Shown here: in pieces, positions 9,863 to 17,185 of the stretch
How positions within the stretch are numbered: the stretch's first letter is position 1
How the letters are laid out: each line of letters begins with the position of its first letter
Source of the DNA: Nocardioides furvisabuli
GTDB lineage: Bacteria; Actinomycetota; Actinomycetes; Propionibacteriales; Nocardioidaceae
DNA: 64,000 nucleotides
NCBI RefSeq assembly: GCF_021083185.1
Contig: NZ_JAIGQB010000005.1
Span: 248,001-312,000, forward strand
Reading direction: 5' to 3'
Translations under genes and position numbers: made by a program
The notes under the pieces: generated by a model
The model's database searches: none
What the model saw: the letters and a program-made list of their open reading frames with translations, nothing else
What the model was told of the DNA's origin: nothing

Positions 9863-10377
9863 GCGTGCTCGACCGGGTCCTGCCGCCCGGACTCACGTCC
9901 GGCGGACTCGTGCTGAGGGTCGTGCTCGCGCTGCTCCCGTGCGCGGCGCTGGCGCTCGCGCTGCCGGAGGTGCCCCACCTGGTCGTCACGACCATGGTCG
10001 TGGCCTGCTCGGTGCGGTGGGCGGTGACGCCCGACCACCCGGCCGGGGCAGCCGCGCTGATGCTGGTCGCCGCGTGGTGGGCCGTGCACGACGTCGTCGA
10101 CTGGCGGGTGCTCGTCGTCGCGGTGCTGCTCCTCGCCGCCCACCTGGTCGCGACGCTCCTCGCCCACGGCCCGGCGGCCCTCCCGGTCGACCCACGCCTG
10201 GCCGGCCTGTGGCTGCGGCGTGCGCTGCTGGCGCTCGTGCCGATGCCTGTCGCATGGCTGGCGGTGCGCGGGCTCGACGCCGAACTCGCCCCCTCGTGGC
10301 TGTGGATCGTCGTGGCGCTGGTCCTCGGCGTCCTGCTGGTGCTGACCTCTCGGATCCTGGTGCCGGAGGCCGAATGA
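9859..10377 (+). CDS. Polytopic membrane protein of the MoxR/DUF58 operon
   Basis: A 172-residue, very hydrophobic protein starting at ATG 9859 in an ATGA overlap. About four to five helices are visible, for example VLRVVLALLPCAALALALP, AAALMLVAAWWAVHDVV, LVVAVLLLAAHLVATLLA and a C-terminal WLWIVVALVLGVLLVLTS. No family is recognised. Position and coupled translation suggest it is the membrane component of the MoxR/DUF58 system. Confidence 0.72.
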   Translation: MSVLDRVLPPGLTSGGLVLRVVLALLPCAALALALPEVPHLVVTTMVVACSVRWAVTPDHPAGAAALMLVAAWWAVHDVVDWRVLVVAVLLLAAHLVATLLAHGPAALPVDPRLAGLWLRRALLALVPMPVAWLAVRGLDAELAPSWLWIVVALVLGVLLVLTSRILVPEAE

Positions 10378-10721
10378 GCACCGGTCGATCGAGCACCGAG
10401 GAGGAGCGCGAGCTCTACGCCGAGCTGGTGCTGCAGTGCGCCGAGTCGGTCCCGCGTGGCCGGGTCACGACGTACGGCGCCATCGCCGACGTGGTCGGTC
10501 GGCGGCTGGGACGCGGTGGTCCCCGCCTCGTGGGAAACGTGATGGCCCGGCACGGCGCCGCGGTCGCGTGGTGGCGGGTGGTGCGGGCCGACGGCTCGCT
10601 GCCGCCGTCGCACGACGAGGAGGCGCGCCGGGCCTACCTCGAGGAGGGCACCCCGCTGCGCGCGAGCGGGGCGGTCGATCTGGGACGTGCGTTCGTCGCC
10701 CCGACCCTGCAGGCACAATGA
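10374..10721 (+). CDS. Alkyltransferase-like protein (ATL), MGMT fold without the reactive Cys
   Basis: This 115-residue protein has the size and sequence of the MGMT DNA-binding domain (VPRGRVTTYGAIADVVG, then PRLVGNVMARH), including the Arg-rich recognition region. Where O6-alkylguanine transferases have PCHR it has AWWR: Trp66 replaces the alkyl-accepting Cys. That is the hallmark of ATL proteins, which bind O6-alkylguanine without repairing it and hand the lesion to nucleotide excision repair. A homologous gene sits in the same core block in mycobacteria (Rv3204). Here it is coupled by 4-base overlaps to the upstream membrane gene and the downstream acyltransferase. Confidence 0.85.
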   Translation: MSTGRSSTEEERELYAELVLQCAESVPRGRVTTYGAIADVVGRRLGRGGPRLVGNVMARHGAAVAWWRVVRADGSLPPSHDEEARRAYLEEGTPLRASGAVDLGRAFVAPTLQAQ

Positions 10722-11401
10722 GCGCCATGCTCTACACGGTCGCGCACGGAGTCATCCCACCGCTGGCCCGAGCCGTGTGGCGTCCCACGGTCGAGGGGTT
10801 GCACCACCTGCCGTCGACCGGCCCGGTGATCGTGGCGAGCAACCACCTGTCGTTCTTCGACTCCGTGGTCATCCCGGTGGTCGTGCCGCGCAAGGTCGTC
10901 TTCCTCGCCAAGTCCGACTACTTCACCGGCACGGGTGTGAAGGGTGCGCTGACCCGCACCTGGTTCGAGGGGCTCGGCATGCTCCCGGTCGACCGCGACG
11001 ACACCAAGGCCGCGATCGCCAGCCTCGACACGGCGCTCCAGGTGCTGCGCCGCGGCGAGGCGTTCGGGATCTACCCCGAGGGCACGCGCTCGCGCGACGG
11101 CCGGCTCTACCGCGGCCGCACCGGCGTCGCCCACCTCGCGCTGACCGCGGGCTGCCCGGTCGTGCCGGTGGGGCTGCAGGGGACCGAGGACATCCAGCCC
11201 GTCGGCGCCAACCGGCCGCGGCTGCGCGGGGTCGACGTGACGGTGCGCTTCGGTGCGCCGATCCAGGTCGCGGGGGAGTACGACGGCGTGCCGAGCGGTC
11301 GCGCGCGCCGCGAGCTCACCGACCGGATCATGGCCGCCATCGGCGACCTGACCGGCCAGGAGCCCGCGGGCATCTACAACGAGCGCCCGGGCACTGCCTG
11401 A
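10718..11401 (+). CDS. 1-acyl-sn-glycerol-3-phosphate acyltransferase (PlsC family)
   Basis: A 227-residue protein with the two acyltransferase hallmarks: NHLSFFD (His43 to Asp48, the HX4D site) and EGTRSR (121-126), the phosphate-binding loop. It transfers an acyl chain to lysophosphatidate or a related acceptor at the inner membrane face. The start is taken at ATG 10718, which overlaps the ATL stop; an in-frame ATG at 10727 has a CACAAT box 7 bases upstream and is a good alternative. Its last 28 bases overlap the 3' end of the convergent DUF1116 gene. Confidence 0.88.
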   Translation: MSAMLYTVAHGVIPPLARAVWRPTVEGLHHLPSTGPVIVASNHLSFFDSVVIPVVVPRKVVFLAKSDYFTGTGVKGALTRTWFEGLGMLPVDRDDTKAAIASLDTALQVLRRGEAFGIYPEGTRSRDGRLYRGRTGVAHLALTAGCPVVPVGLQGTEDIQPVGANRPRLRGVDVTVRFGAPIQVAGEYDGVPSGRARRELTDRIMAAIGDLTGQEPAGIYNERPGTA

Positions 11402-12804
11402 GCCAGCGCCGCCAGCGCCTGCGGGAAGATCTCCGCGGGAGGTGTGACGAGTCCGGCGCCGACCTGGCCCACGCCGGCGACCGCACCGGCCATGCCGGTG
11501 TTGATCTGCGGCAGGATCCCGGTGCGGCACACCTTGCTGACATCGATGCCGGTCGGGGTCCCCTGGAACTCCAGCACGGGCACGGACCAGCGCGGGTTCT
11601 CGGCGAGGGTGATCTCGTGCATGCGTCGGGTGGTGGCGAGCGCGTCGGGGACCGAGCCGCCCACGAGCCGCACGATCGCGGGCGCGGTCGCCATCGCGAA
11701 GCCCCCGATGCCGGCGGTCTCGGTGATCGCCGAGTCGCCGATGTCGGGGTTGGCGTCCTCGGGGCCGTAGTCGCCGAGGAACAGGCCGTCGGCGACCTGG
11801 GCAGGCCCGGTGAACCACTGGTCGCCGGTGCCGGAGACCTGGATGCCGAAGTCGGTGCCGTTGCGCGCCATCGCCACCACCATCGTCGAGCCGGGAACGT
11901 CGCGCCCGGCGTCGAGGGCGAGCTTGCACGCCGGCATGGCGAGGTTGAGGAAGAAATGGTCGTTGCCGCCGACGAAGCGCAGCGCGTCGCCGACGTCCTT
12001 GCTCTCGAAGCCACTGGTGACCATCGCGGGGGAGAGGTCGCGCAGCAGCATCAGCGTGCCGGCGCGGTTGCGGTTGTGGGCCTCGTCGCCCATCTGGAGC
12101 ATCTGGGTGAGGATGCCGGTGACGTCGGACGCCTCCTCGGTGCCACGGACGGCCGCCTGCAGGAGCGGGCCCAGCACGTCGCCCATCCAGCGCAGCCGGG
12201 CGAGCACGTCCGGGCCGTACGCGCCGTACCGCAGCACCTTGCCGAGGCCCTCGTTGAGGGAGCAGTAGGTCCGCTTGCCGGTGGCACGGTCCTCCAGGAC
12301 CCACATCCACATCGACGGCGTGACCACGCCCGCCATCGGTCCGACCGCGCTGCGGTGGTGGCAGGGCTCGAGGCTGACCGAGCTCCCGGACTCGAAGAGC
12401 GCGACGGCGTCCTCGGGGTCCTCGACGAGGCCCTCGAGCGCCGCGCCACCCATCAGGGCGCCGCGCAGCGGCCCGGAGGTGCGGGCCCACTCGATGGGAG
12501 GTCCCGCGTGCAGGAACTGGCCCTTCTCGAGGCCGAGGACCTCGCTGGCCGGAGCGACGTCGACGAGGTGGGCGGTGACGCCGAGCATCGCCTCGACCGC
12601 CCGCCGGTTGGCGTCGGGGCGCCGCGGGTCGGTGGCGACGGCGGCGAGGTCGGCCTCGGTGCCCGGCATCGGCGGGCGCCAGTCGACCCGCTCGACGTCC
12701 ACGGCCTGGCCGGCGACCGCGTCGGCGAACATGTCGGCGCCGCAGGTGACGACCGTGGGGGTGGTGGCGCCGGCGCTGACGGGTGAGGGGCTCGTGGTGC
12801 TCAC
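11374..12804 (-). CDS. DUF1116 protein (YlbE/AllG-like), putative carbamoyltransferase subunit
   Basis: A 476-residue member of DUF1116, the family of E. coli YlbE. E. coli fdrA-ylbE-ylbF (renamed allFGH) has been reported to encode oxamate carbamoyltransferase, which interconverts oxalurate plus phosphate with oxamate plus carbamoyl phosphate. Conserved Gly/His-rich stretches are visible (LEPCHHRSAVGPMAGVVTPS, DEAHNRNRAGTLML, GGNDHFFLNLAMP). Start is GTG at 12804, overlapping the FdrA stop (GTGA), so the trio is translated as a unit. No allantoin genes are nearby; a barbiturase-type gene is, which raises the possibility of a different carbamoyl donor. Confidence 0.85.
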   Translation of the reverse strand: MSTTSPSPVSAGATTPTVVTCGADMFADAVAGQAVDVERVDWRPPMPGTEADLAAVATDPRRPDANRRAVEAMLGVTAHLVDVAPASEVLGLEKGQFLHAGPPIEWARTSGPLRGALMGGAALEGLVEDPEDAVALFESGSSVSLEPCHHRSAVGPMAGVVTPSMWMWVLEDRATGKRTYCSLNEGLGKVLRYGAYGPDVLARLRWMGDVLGPLLQAAVRGTEEASDVTGILTQMLQMGDEAHNRNRAGTLMLLRDLSPAMVTSGFESKDVGDALRFVGGNDHFFLNLAMPACKLALDAGRDVPGSTMVVAMARNGTDFGIQVSGTGDQWFTGPAQVADGLFLGDYGPEDANPDIGDSAITETAGIGGFAMATAPAIVRLVGGSVPDALATTRRMHEITLAENPRWSVPVLEFQGTPTGIDVSKVCRTGILPQINTGMAGAVAGVGQVGAGLVTPPAEIFPQALAALAQAVPGRSL

Positions 12805-14294
12805 TGGTGGGCTCCTTCGGATCGGCTCAGCAGGTCGAGGGCGCGGCGGGTGGCCGCGGCGTTGGAGAGGTGGACCTCCGCGCCCGCGGCGACGAGGGCG
12901 TCACGCTGGGCGGCGAGGCCCTGCGGGTCGAGGTCGGAGCCGACGAGGCTGACGATCACCGGGATCGGCCGCGCGCTGCGGGCGGCGGTGATGGCGGGCG
13001 CGAGGTGCGCTGCCGGGTCGGGCTCGGCGCCGTGGCCGAGCACCAGGTCGAGCAGGATCACGCCCGTGGCGGGGTCGGCGGCCGCGCGCGCGATCTGCTC
13101 GTTGCGCAGGGTCGGGTCGATCATCGGGTGGGCCCGGCCCTGGGTGAGCGCGTCGTCGCCGAAGTCGACCATGACGTGGTCGTCGACGATGAGCTCCTCA
13201 GCGAGCGCGAGGTCCGCGGAGAGCGGGATGTTGCTGCGGATCGGGCCGAGGGCCTCGGCTGCCATCAGCATCGACTCGTCGCACAGCGTGCCGCCGACGA
13301 AGAGACCGCGCAGCAACGGGCCGGTGGCGGGGCCGGTGTTGTCGACGCCGTGGACCGGCCACTGGGGGGCCTCGTGGCCGAGCCGGGCGAGCACCGCCTC
13401 GGCGACGGTGGTGAGGTCGCGCTGGCCGCGGCCGAGCAGGCCGAGCTCGACGGGCGTGCCCAGCGCCTCGGCCTCGCGAGCCAGTGCCTCGGCCACCTCG
13501 GGTGCGGGCGGCTTCGACACGACCACGACCAGGTCGACGTCTGCGTCCGCGTCGAGGCGGCGCAGGGCCTCGCGGGTGGCGAGGCCGCCGACCGCGGAGG
13601 ACAGGTCGCGACCGCCGACGCCCAGCGCGTGGCGTACGCCCACTCCGTCCAGGGTCTCGCCGGCGTGGTGCAGCAGGGTGAGCAGCTGCTGGCAGCCGGT
13701 GCCGGACGCTGCGACCAGCCCGATGCGACCCGGGCGGACGGCGTTGGCGAAGCCGAGGCCCACCCCGTCGAGCAGGGCGGTGCCGCAGTCGGGACCCATG
13801 ACGAGCGCGCCGCGGGTGGCGGCGTACGTCTTGAGCGCGACCTCCTCGGCCACGGGGACGTTGTCGCTGAAGATCATCACGTCGTGGCCGGCCTCGAGAG
13901 CGTCCATCGCCTCGACGGTGGCGCTCGCGCCCGGCACCGAGATGAGCACGACGGCCCCCGGGCCCCCGTGCCGCAGGGCCGCGCCGGTCGTGCGCGGCGG
14001 CGCCTGCGCGGTGTCGCCCGACGACGGGCGGGTGGGGACCAGGGCGGCGTCGACGGCCGCGAGCGCGGTGGCTACGTCGGCGTCGTCGTCGAGCCGCAGC
14101 GCGACCACCATGTCGTTGGGCGAGGAGGCCGGGACCTCGAAGCCCATGCCGGTGAGCACCTCGAGGTTGAGGGCGGTGGCCATGGCCACCTGCGCGGCGA
14201 CCACGCCGGGGGCGGCCTGCACCGCCCGGCTGACCTGGAGCAGGGTCACCGAGTCGGCGTACGCGCCGCTCCGGAGCTCGACGTGGTCCTTCAT
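12801..14294 (-). CDS. fdrA: FdrA/AllF-like protein, acyl-CoA-synthetase-like carbamoyltransferase subunit
   Basis: A 497-residue FdrA-family protein with tandem regions resembling the succinyl-CoA synthetase alpha chain: PNDMVVALRL near the N-terminus, VLISVPGASATVEAMDALEA, MIFSDNVPVAEEVALK, MGPDCGTA and GLVAASGTGCQQ. Start ATG at 14294 overlaps the DUF2877 stop (ATGA); a longer upstream frame belongs to other genes. FdrA is one of three subunits of the E. coli oxamate carbamoyltransferase, and the other two are encoded on either side here. The phosphate-handling fold suits formation of carbamoyl phosphate. The physiological substrate in this organism is open. Confidence 0.88.
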   Translation of the reverse strand: MKDHVELRSGAYADSVTLLQVSRAVQAAPGVVAAQVAMATALNLEVLTGMGFEVPASSPNDMVVALRLDDDADVATALAAVDAALVPTRPSSGDTAQAPPRTTGAALRHGGPGAVVLISVPGASATVEAMDALEAGHDVMIFSDNVPVAEEVALKTYAATRGALVMGPDCGTALLDGVGLGFANAVRPGRIGLVAASGTGCQQLLTLLHHAGETLDGVGVRHALGVGGRDLSSAVGGLATREALRRLDADADVDLVVVVSKPPAPEVAEALAREAEALGTPVELGLLGRGQRDLTTVAEAVLARLGHEAPQWPVHGVDNTGPATGPLLRGLFVGGTLCDESMLMAAEALGPIRSNIPLSADLALAEELIVDDHVMVDFGDDALTQGRAHPMIDPTLRNEQIARAAADPATGVILLDLVLGHGAEPDPAAHLAPAITAARSARPIPVIVSLVGSDLDPQGLAAQRDALVAAGAEVHLSNAAATRRALDLLSRSEGAHQ

Positions 14295-15058
14295 GCAGCC
14301 CTCCCGGGGCGGTCGGTGGAGTGGTCGGTGGTGAGCGAGGTGAGGGCGAGCCGGGCGCCGGCGAGGAGGCCGGCACCGGACGTGGCTCCCACCGCGAGGA
14401 GCGCCGCGGTCGTGGTGTCGTCGGGGGCGGCGAGCCAGTCGGCGAGCTGGGGGAGCGCCTCGCCGTGCAGCGCGCACTCGAGGAGCGTGGCGGAGAGGAG
14501 CGTGGTGACGCCGAGACGACGGCGTACGGCCGCTGCGAGGACCGGGTCGGGACGGCCCAGCGCGGCGCGGGTGGCCAGCCAACCGGCCAGGACGTCGTCG
14601 CCGAGCGGTGTCAGGCCCGGACCGCGGCCGAGGAGGTGGTCGAGGTGGGCGGCGGTGAGCCGTCCGTCGGCGGGCAGGTCGAGGCCAGAGGCGACGACGA
14701 CCTCCGGTGCGGGTCCGTGGCCGTCGTGCTGCCCGACGCGGGTGGCGCGGGGGTCGACGAGCCGGGTGATGCGCAGTGCGCGGCCGCCGACGACGAGCTC
14801 GCCCGCGCTGATGGTGGCGGTGGGGCGCAGCACCCCTAGGTCGGGCAGGGTGGACCAGAGCGCGCACGGCACCCGGGTCGCGCCGGCGGAGACCAGTCCC
14901 ACGCACCAGCCGTCGAGGTCGAGGTAGACCGCGGTGCTGCTGGCGTGCAGCACCCGCCGAGGTCCGGCCGGGGCGGCGGCGAGCCGCTCCCGCACCCGGA
15001 TCGGCGCCGCGACTCCGATCGCGACCGAGGTCGCGGCGGAGATCGGGCTGGACATCAC
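14291..15058 (-). CDS. DUF2877 protein (YlbF/AllH-like), putative carbamoyltransferase subunit
   Basis: A protein of about 255 residues and first gene of the trio. The block LGRGPGLTPLGDDVLAGWLA is the signature of DUF2877, the family of E. coli YlbF (third subunit of oxamate carbamoyltransferase). I chose GTG at 15058 because a TAGCGT box ends 7 bases upstream, the spacing seen at other leaderless genes here; the adjacent ATG at 15055 is equally possible. The longer open frame to 15166 overlaps PucR and is not coding-like. It is divergent from PucR, with a palindrome between them, so PucR control is likely. Confidence 0.82.
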   Translation of the reverse strand: MMSSPISAATSVAIGVAAPIRVRERLAAAPAGPRRVLHASSTAVYLDLDGWCVGLVSAGATRVPCALWSTLPDLGVLRPTATISAGELVVGGRALRITRLVDPRATRVGQHDGHGPAPEVVVASGLDLPADGRLTAAHLDHLLGRGPGLTPLGDDVLAGWLATRAALGRPDPVLAAAVRRRLGVTTLLSATLLECALHGEALPQLADWLAAPDDTTTAALLAVGATSGAGLLAGARLALTSLTTDHSTDRPGRAA

Positions 15059-15065
15059 CGGACAG

Positions 15066-15071
15066 ACGCTA
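15066..15071 (-). promoter_or_regulatory. -10 box TAGCGT of the DUF2877-fdrA-DUF1116 operon
   Basis: Read on the minus strand, TAGCGT ends 7 bases before GTG 15058 (10 before ATG 15055), matching the leaderless pattern of the window. Confidence 0.5.
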
Positions 15072-15082
15072 GCGGCCCGTGG

Positions 15083-15098
15083 CACACTCGCGAATGTG
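15083..15098. promoter_or_regulatory. Palindrome CACANTCGCGANTGTG, candidate PucR operator
   Basis: The 16 bases CACACTCGCGAATGTG form a perfect inverted repeat except at one symmetric position pair. They lie between the divergent DUF2877 and PucR genes, just upstream of the minus-strand -10 box. A PucR dimer is the obvious candidate ligand (inference). Confidence 0.5.
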
Positions 15099-15123
15099 AC
15101 TTCCTGACAAGCAAGGGGCAGAA

Positions 15124-16395
15124 GTGGGCCAAGACTTGATAAGCGACCCCGAGGCGGTCGCCGCACTGGAGCGGGCGGACGCGCTCCACACGGCGCTGTC
15201 GCACATCGTCCTGGAGGGCGGCGACCTCGCCGCCATCGCCGAGGCGGTCGGTGTCGCGCTCGGGTGCGGTGTCGTCTTCACCTCCACCGACGGTCGTGAA
15301 CGGGCCGCCCACCTCGACGAGGCGCAGCGCGAGGCCCTCGCCGGGGCCGACCTGCTCGACCCCACCGGGCGGGTGCGCGTCGAGCGCATCGACCCCGACG
15401 GCACCCCCGTGGGGGGCGGTGAGGCGCTCGTACGCCGTGTGGTGGCCGCCGGCGTCGACCTGGCCCGACTCGTGGCGCTGCGCCCCGAGGGCCACATCCA
15501 CTCCTCCGACGTGCACGCGCTCGAGCGCGCGGCGATCGTGGCCGCGCTGCTGGTGACGCGCGTCGAGGCGATCACGGCCGTGGAGAACAAGTACCGCGGC
15601 GACTTCCTGCGCGACGTGTTCCTCGGGCGTGCCGGCGAGGAGGACTACGTCGCCGAGCACGCCCATGCCTTCGGCTGGCACCTCGGGCGGCCGGTCGTGG
15701 TCGTGGTCGGCGTGCTCGACCCCGACGCGATCGCGGCGCTGTCGGCGTCGCCGGAGGACCGGCGGGCGTGGCAGGACCGCTTCGCCCACGCCTGGCGTCA
15801 GGTCACCGCGACGGTCGACGGGAGCATCGCGTCGGTCGCCTTCAGCCGGGAGGTCGTCACCCTCATCCCGGTCGACCTCGAGGGTGACCCCGTGGCCCAG
15901 CACGCTGCGGTCGACCGGATCATCGAGGCGGTCCGCGGCGACCGGGGCGGCGGTCGGATCGCCTTCTCGGCCGGTGTCAGCCGGGTGGCCCACGACCTGG
16001 GCGACCTCCCCGAGGCCTTCCGCCAGGCGCAACGCGCCGTCGAGATCGGTCGCCGGGTGCACGGCGGCGGGTCGGTCACACGGTTCGACCAGCTCGGCCT
16101 GCACCGGTTGCTCGCGCTCGTGCCCGACGGCGCCGAGCTGACCGCGTTCGCCGCCGACGTCCTCGGCCCGCTCGCCGAGCGCACGGCGGAGGCGGCCGAC
16201 CTCCGCGAGACCCTGCAGGTACTGCTCGACACCAACTTCAACGTCGCTGAGGCAGCACGCGCGCAGTTCTTCCACTACAACACGATGCGCTACCGCGTCG
16301 GCAAGCTGCAACGGATCCTCGGCCCCGTCGCCAGCGACCCGCACCTGCGCCTCGACGTGGCGGTGGCGCTGAGGGCGCTGGAGATCGCCGACTGA
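15124..16395 (+). CDS. PucR-family transcriptional regulator
   Basis: A 423-residue regulator. The C-terminal domain (about 360-415) is a PucR-type helix-turn-helix: LRETLQVLLDTNFNVAEAAR followed by FFHYNTMRYRVGKLQRILG. A central GGDEF-like/CdaR-type region precedes it, and the N-terminal 130 residues look like a sensory domain. PucR proteins control purine, allantoin and other nitrogen catabolism. It is divergent from the DUF2877/fdrA/DUF1116 operon, with 65 bases and a palindrome between the starts, so it most likely regulates that operon and perhaps the permease/hydroxylase operon. Start GTG 15124 follows an AAGGGG-like ribosome site. The effector is unknown. Confidence 0.88.
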   Translation: MGQDLISDPEAVAALERADALHTALSHIVLEGGDLAAIAEAVGVALGCGVVFTSTDGRERAAHLDEAQREALAGADLLDPTGRVRVERIDPDGTPVGGGEALVRRVVAAGVDLARLVALRPEGHIHSSDVHALERAAIVAALLVTRVEAITAVENKYRGDFLRDVFLGRAGEEDYVAEHAHAFGWHLGRPVVVVVGVLDPDAIAALSASPEDRRAWQDRFAHAWRQVTATVDGSIASVAFSREVVTLIPVDLEGDPVAQHAAVDRIIEAVRGDRGGGRIAFSAGVSRVAHDLGDLPEAFRQAQRAVEIGRRVHGGGSVTRFDQLGLHRLLALVPDGAELTAFAADVLGPLAERTAEAADLRETLQVLLDTNFNVAEAARAQFFHYNTMRYRVGKLQRILGPVASDPHLRLDVAVALRALEIAD

Positions 16396-16397
16396 CC

Positions 16398-17168
16398 GTG
16401 GGGAGCGCGGCAGGTGGGACCGATCCGTTCTACTCGGACGCAGTGCTCTACGACCGGCTGTTCGCCGGCGGTGAGGAGGCCGTCGCCTTCTACCGGTCCG
16501 AAGCAGACCGCCGGGGTGGTGACGTCCTGGAGCTCGGGTGCGGCACGGGGCAGAAGCTGATCCCGATCGCGGCCGACGGGCACGCGTGCACCGGACTGGA
16601 GCTGTCGCCGGCCATGCTCGCCCGCGCTCGGCACAAGGCGGGCGAACGCGGGGTCGAGGTGCAGTGGGTGCAGGGCGACATGCGTGACTTCTCCCTTGGG
16701 CGCACGTTCGACCTGGTGGTCATCGCAGCCAACTCGTTGCTCCACCTGCACGATGCCGAGGACATCGTGCGCTGCTTCCGGGCGGTGCGGCGCCACCTGG
16801 CGCCCGGAGGGCGGTTGGTCTTCGACGTGTTCAACCCCGACGTGCGCATGCTCGCCCGGGCCGACGGCGTACGTCGCAGGCGTGACGCGCTGTCGTACGT
16901 CGATCCCGATCGCGGGGTGGTCCACGTCGACGTCGCGGAGACCTACGACTCGCTGGCGCAGGTCACGCGCGGGACGTGGTTCTTCTCCACCGAGGCGCAG
17001 CCCGACTTCCTCGTCGCACCGCTCGAGGTGCGGAGCATCTTCCCCCAGGAGCTGCCGGTGCTGCTCGAGCTCGGCGGCCTCCGGGTCGTGGAGCGCTTCG
17101 GCGACTGGTCCCGCGCGCCGCTCACGGCGGATGCTGCGCTCCAGATCTACGTCTGCGAGGCGGACTGA
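16398..17168 (+). CDS. Class I SAM-dependent methyltransferase
   Basis: A 256-residue methyltransferase. Motif I VLELGCGTGQKL is at 43-54, followed by the acidic residue of motif II (CTGLELS), motif III (VQWVQGDMRDF) and FDLVVIAANSLLHL, the usual Rossmann-fold order. The second half (VDVAETYD ... TRGTWFF) resembles small-molecule methyltransferases rather than RNA enzymes. It starts with GTG 2 bases after the PucR stop, so they are cotranscribed. Substrate unknown. Its link to the catabolic genes rests on position only. Confidence 0.85.
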   Translation: MGSAAGGTDPFYSDAVLYDRLFAGGEEAVAFYRSEADRRGGDVLELGCGTGQKLIPIAADGHACTGLELSPAMLARARHKAGERGVEVQWVQGDMRDFSLGRTFDLVVIAANSLLHLHDAEDIVRCFRAVRRHLAPGGRLVFDVFNPDVRMLARADGVRRRRDALSYVDPDRGVVHVDVAETYDSLAQVTRGTWFFSTEAQPDFLVAPLEVRSIFPQELPVLLELGGLRVVERFGDWSRAPLTADAALQIYVCEAD

Positions 17169-17185
17169 CAAGCTCCCGGGTCGGC

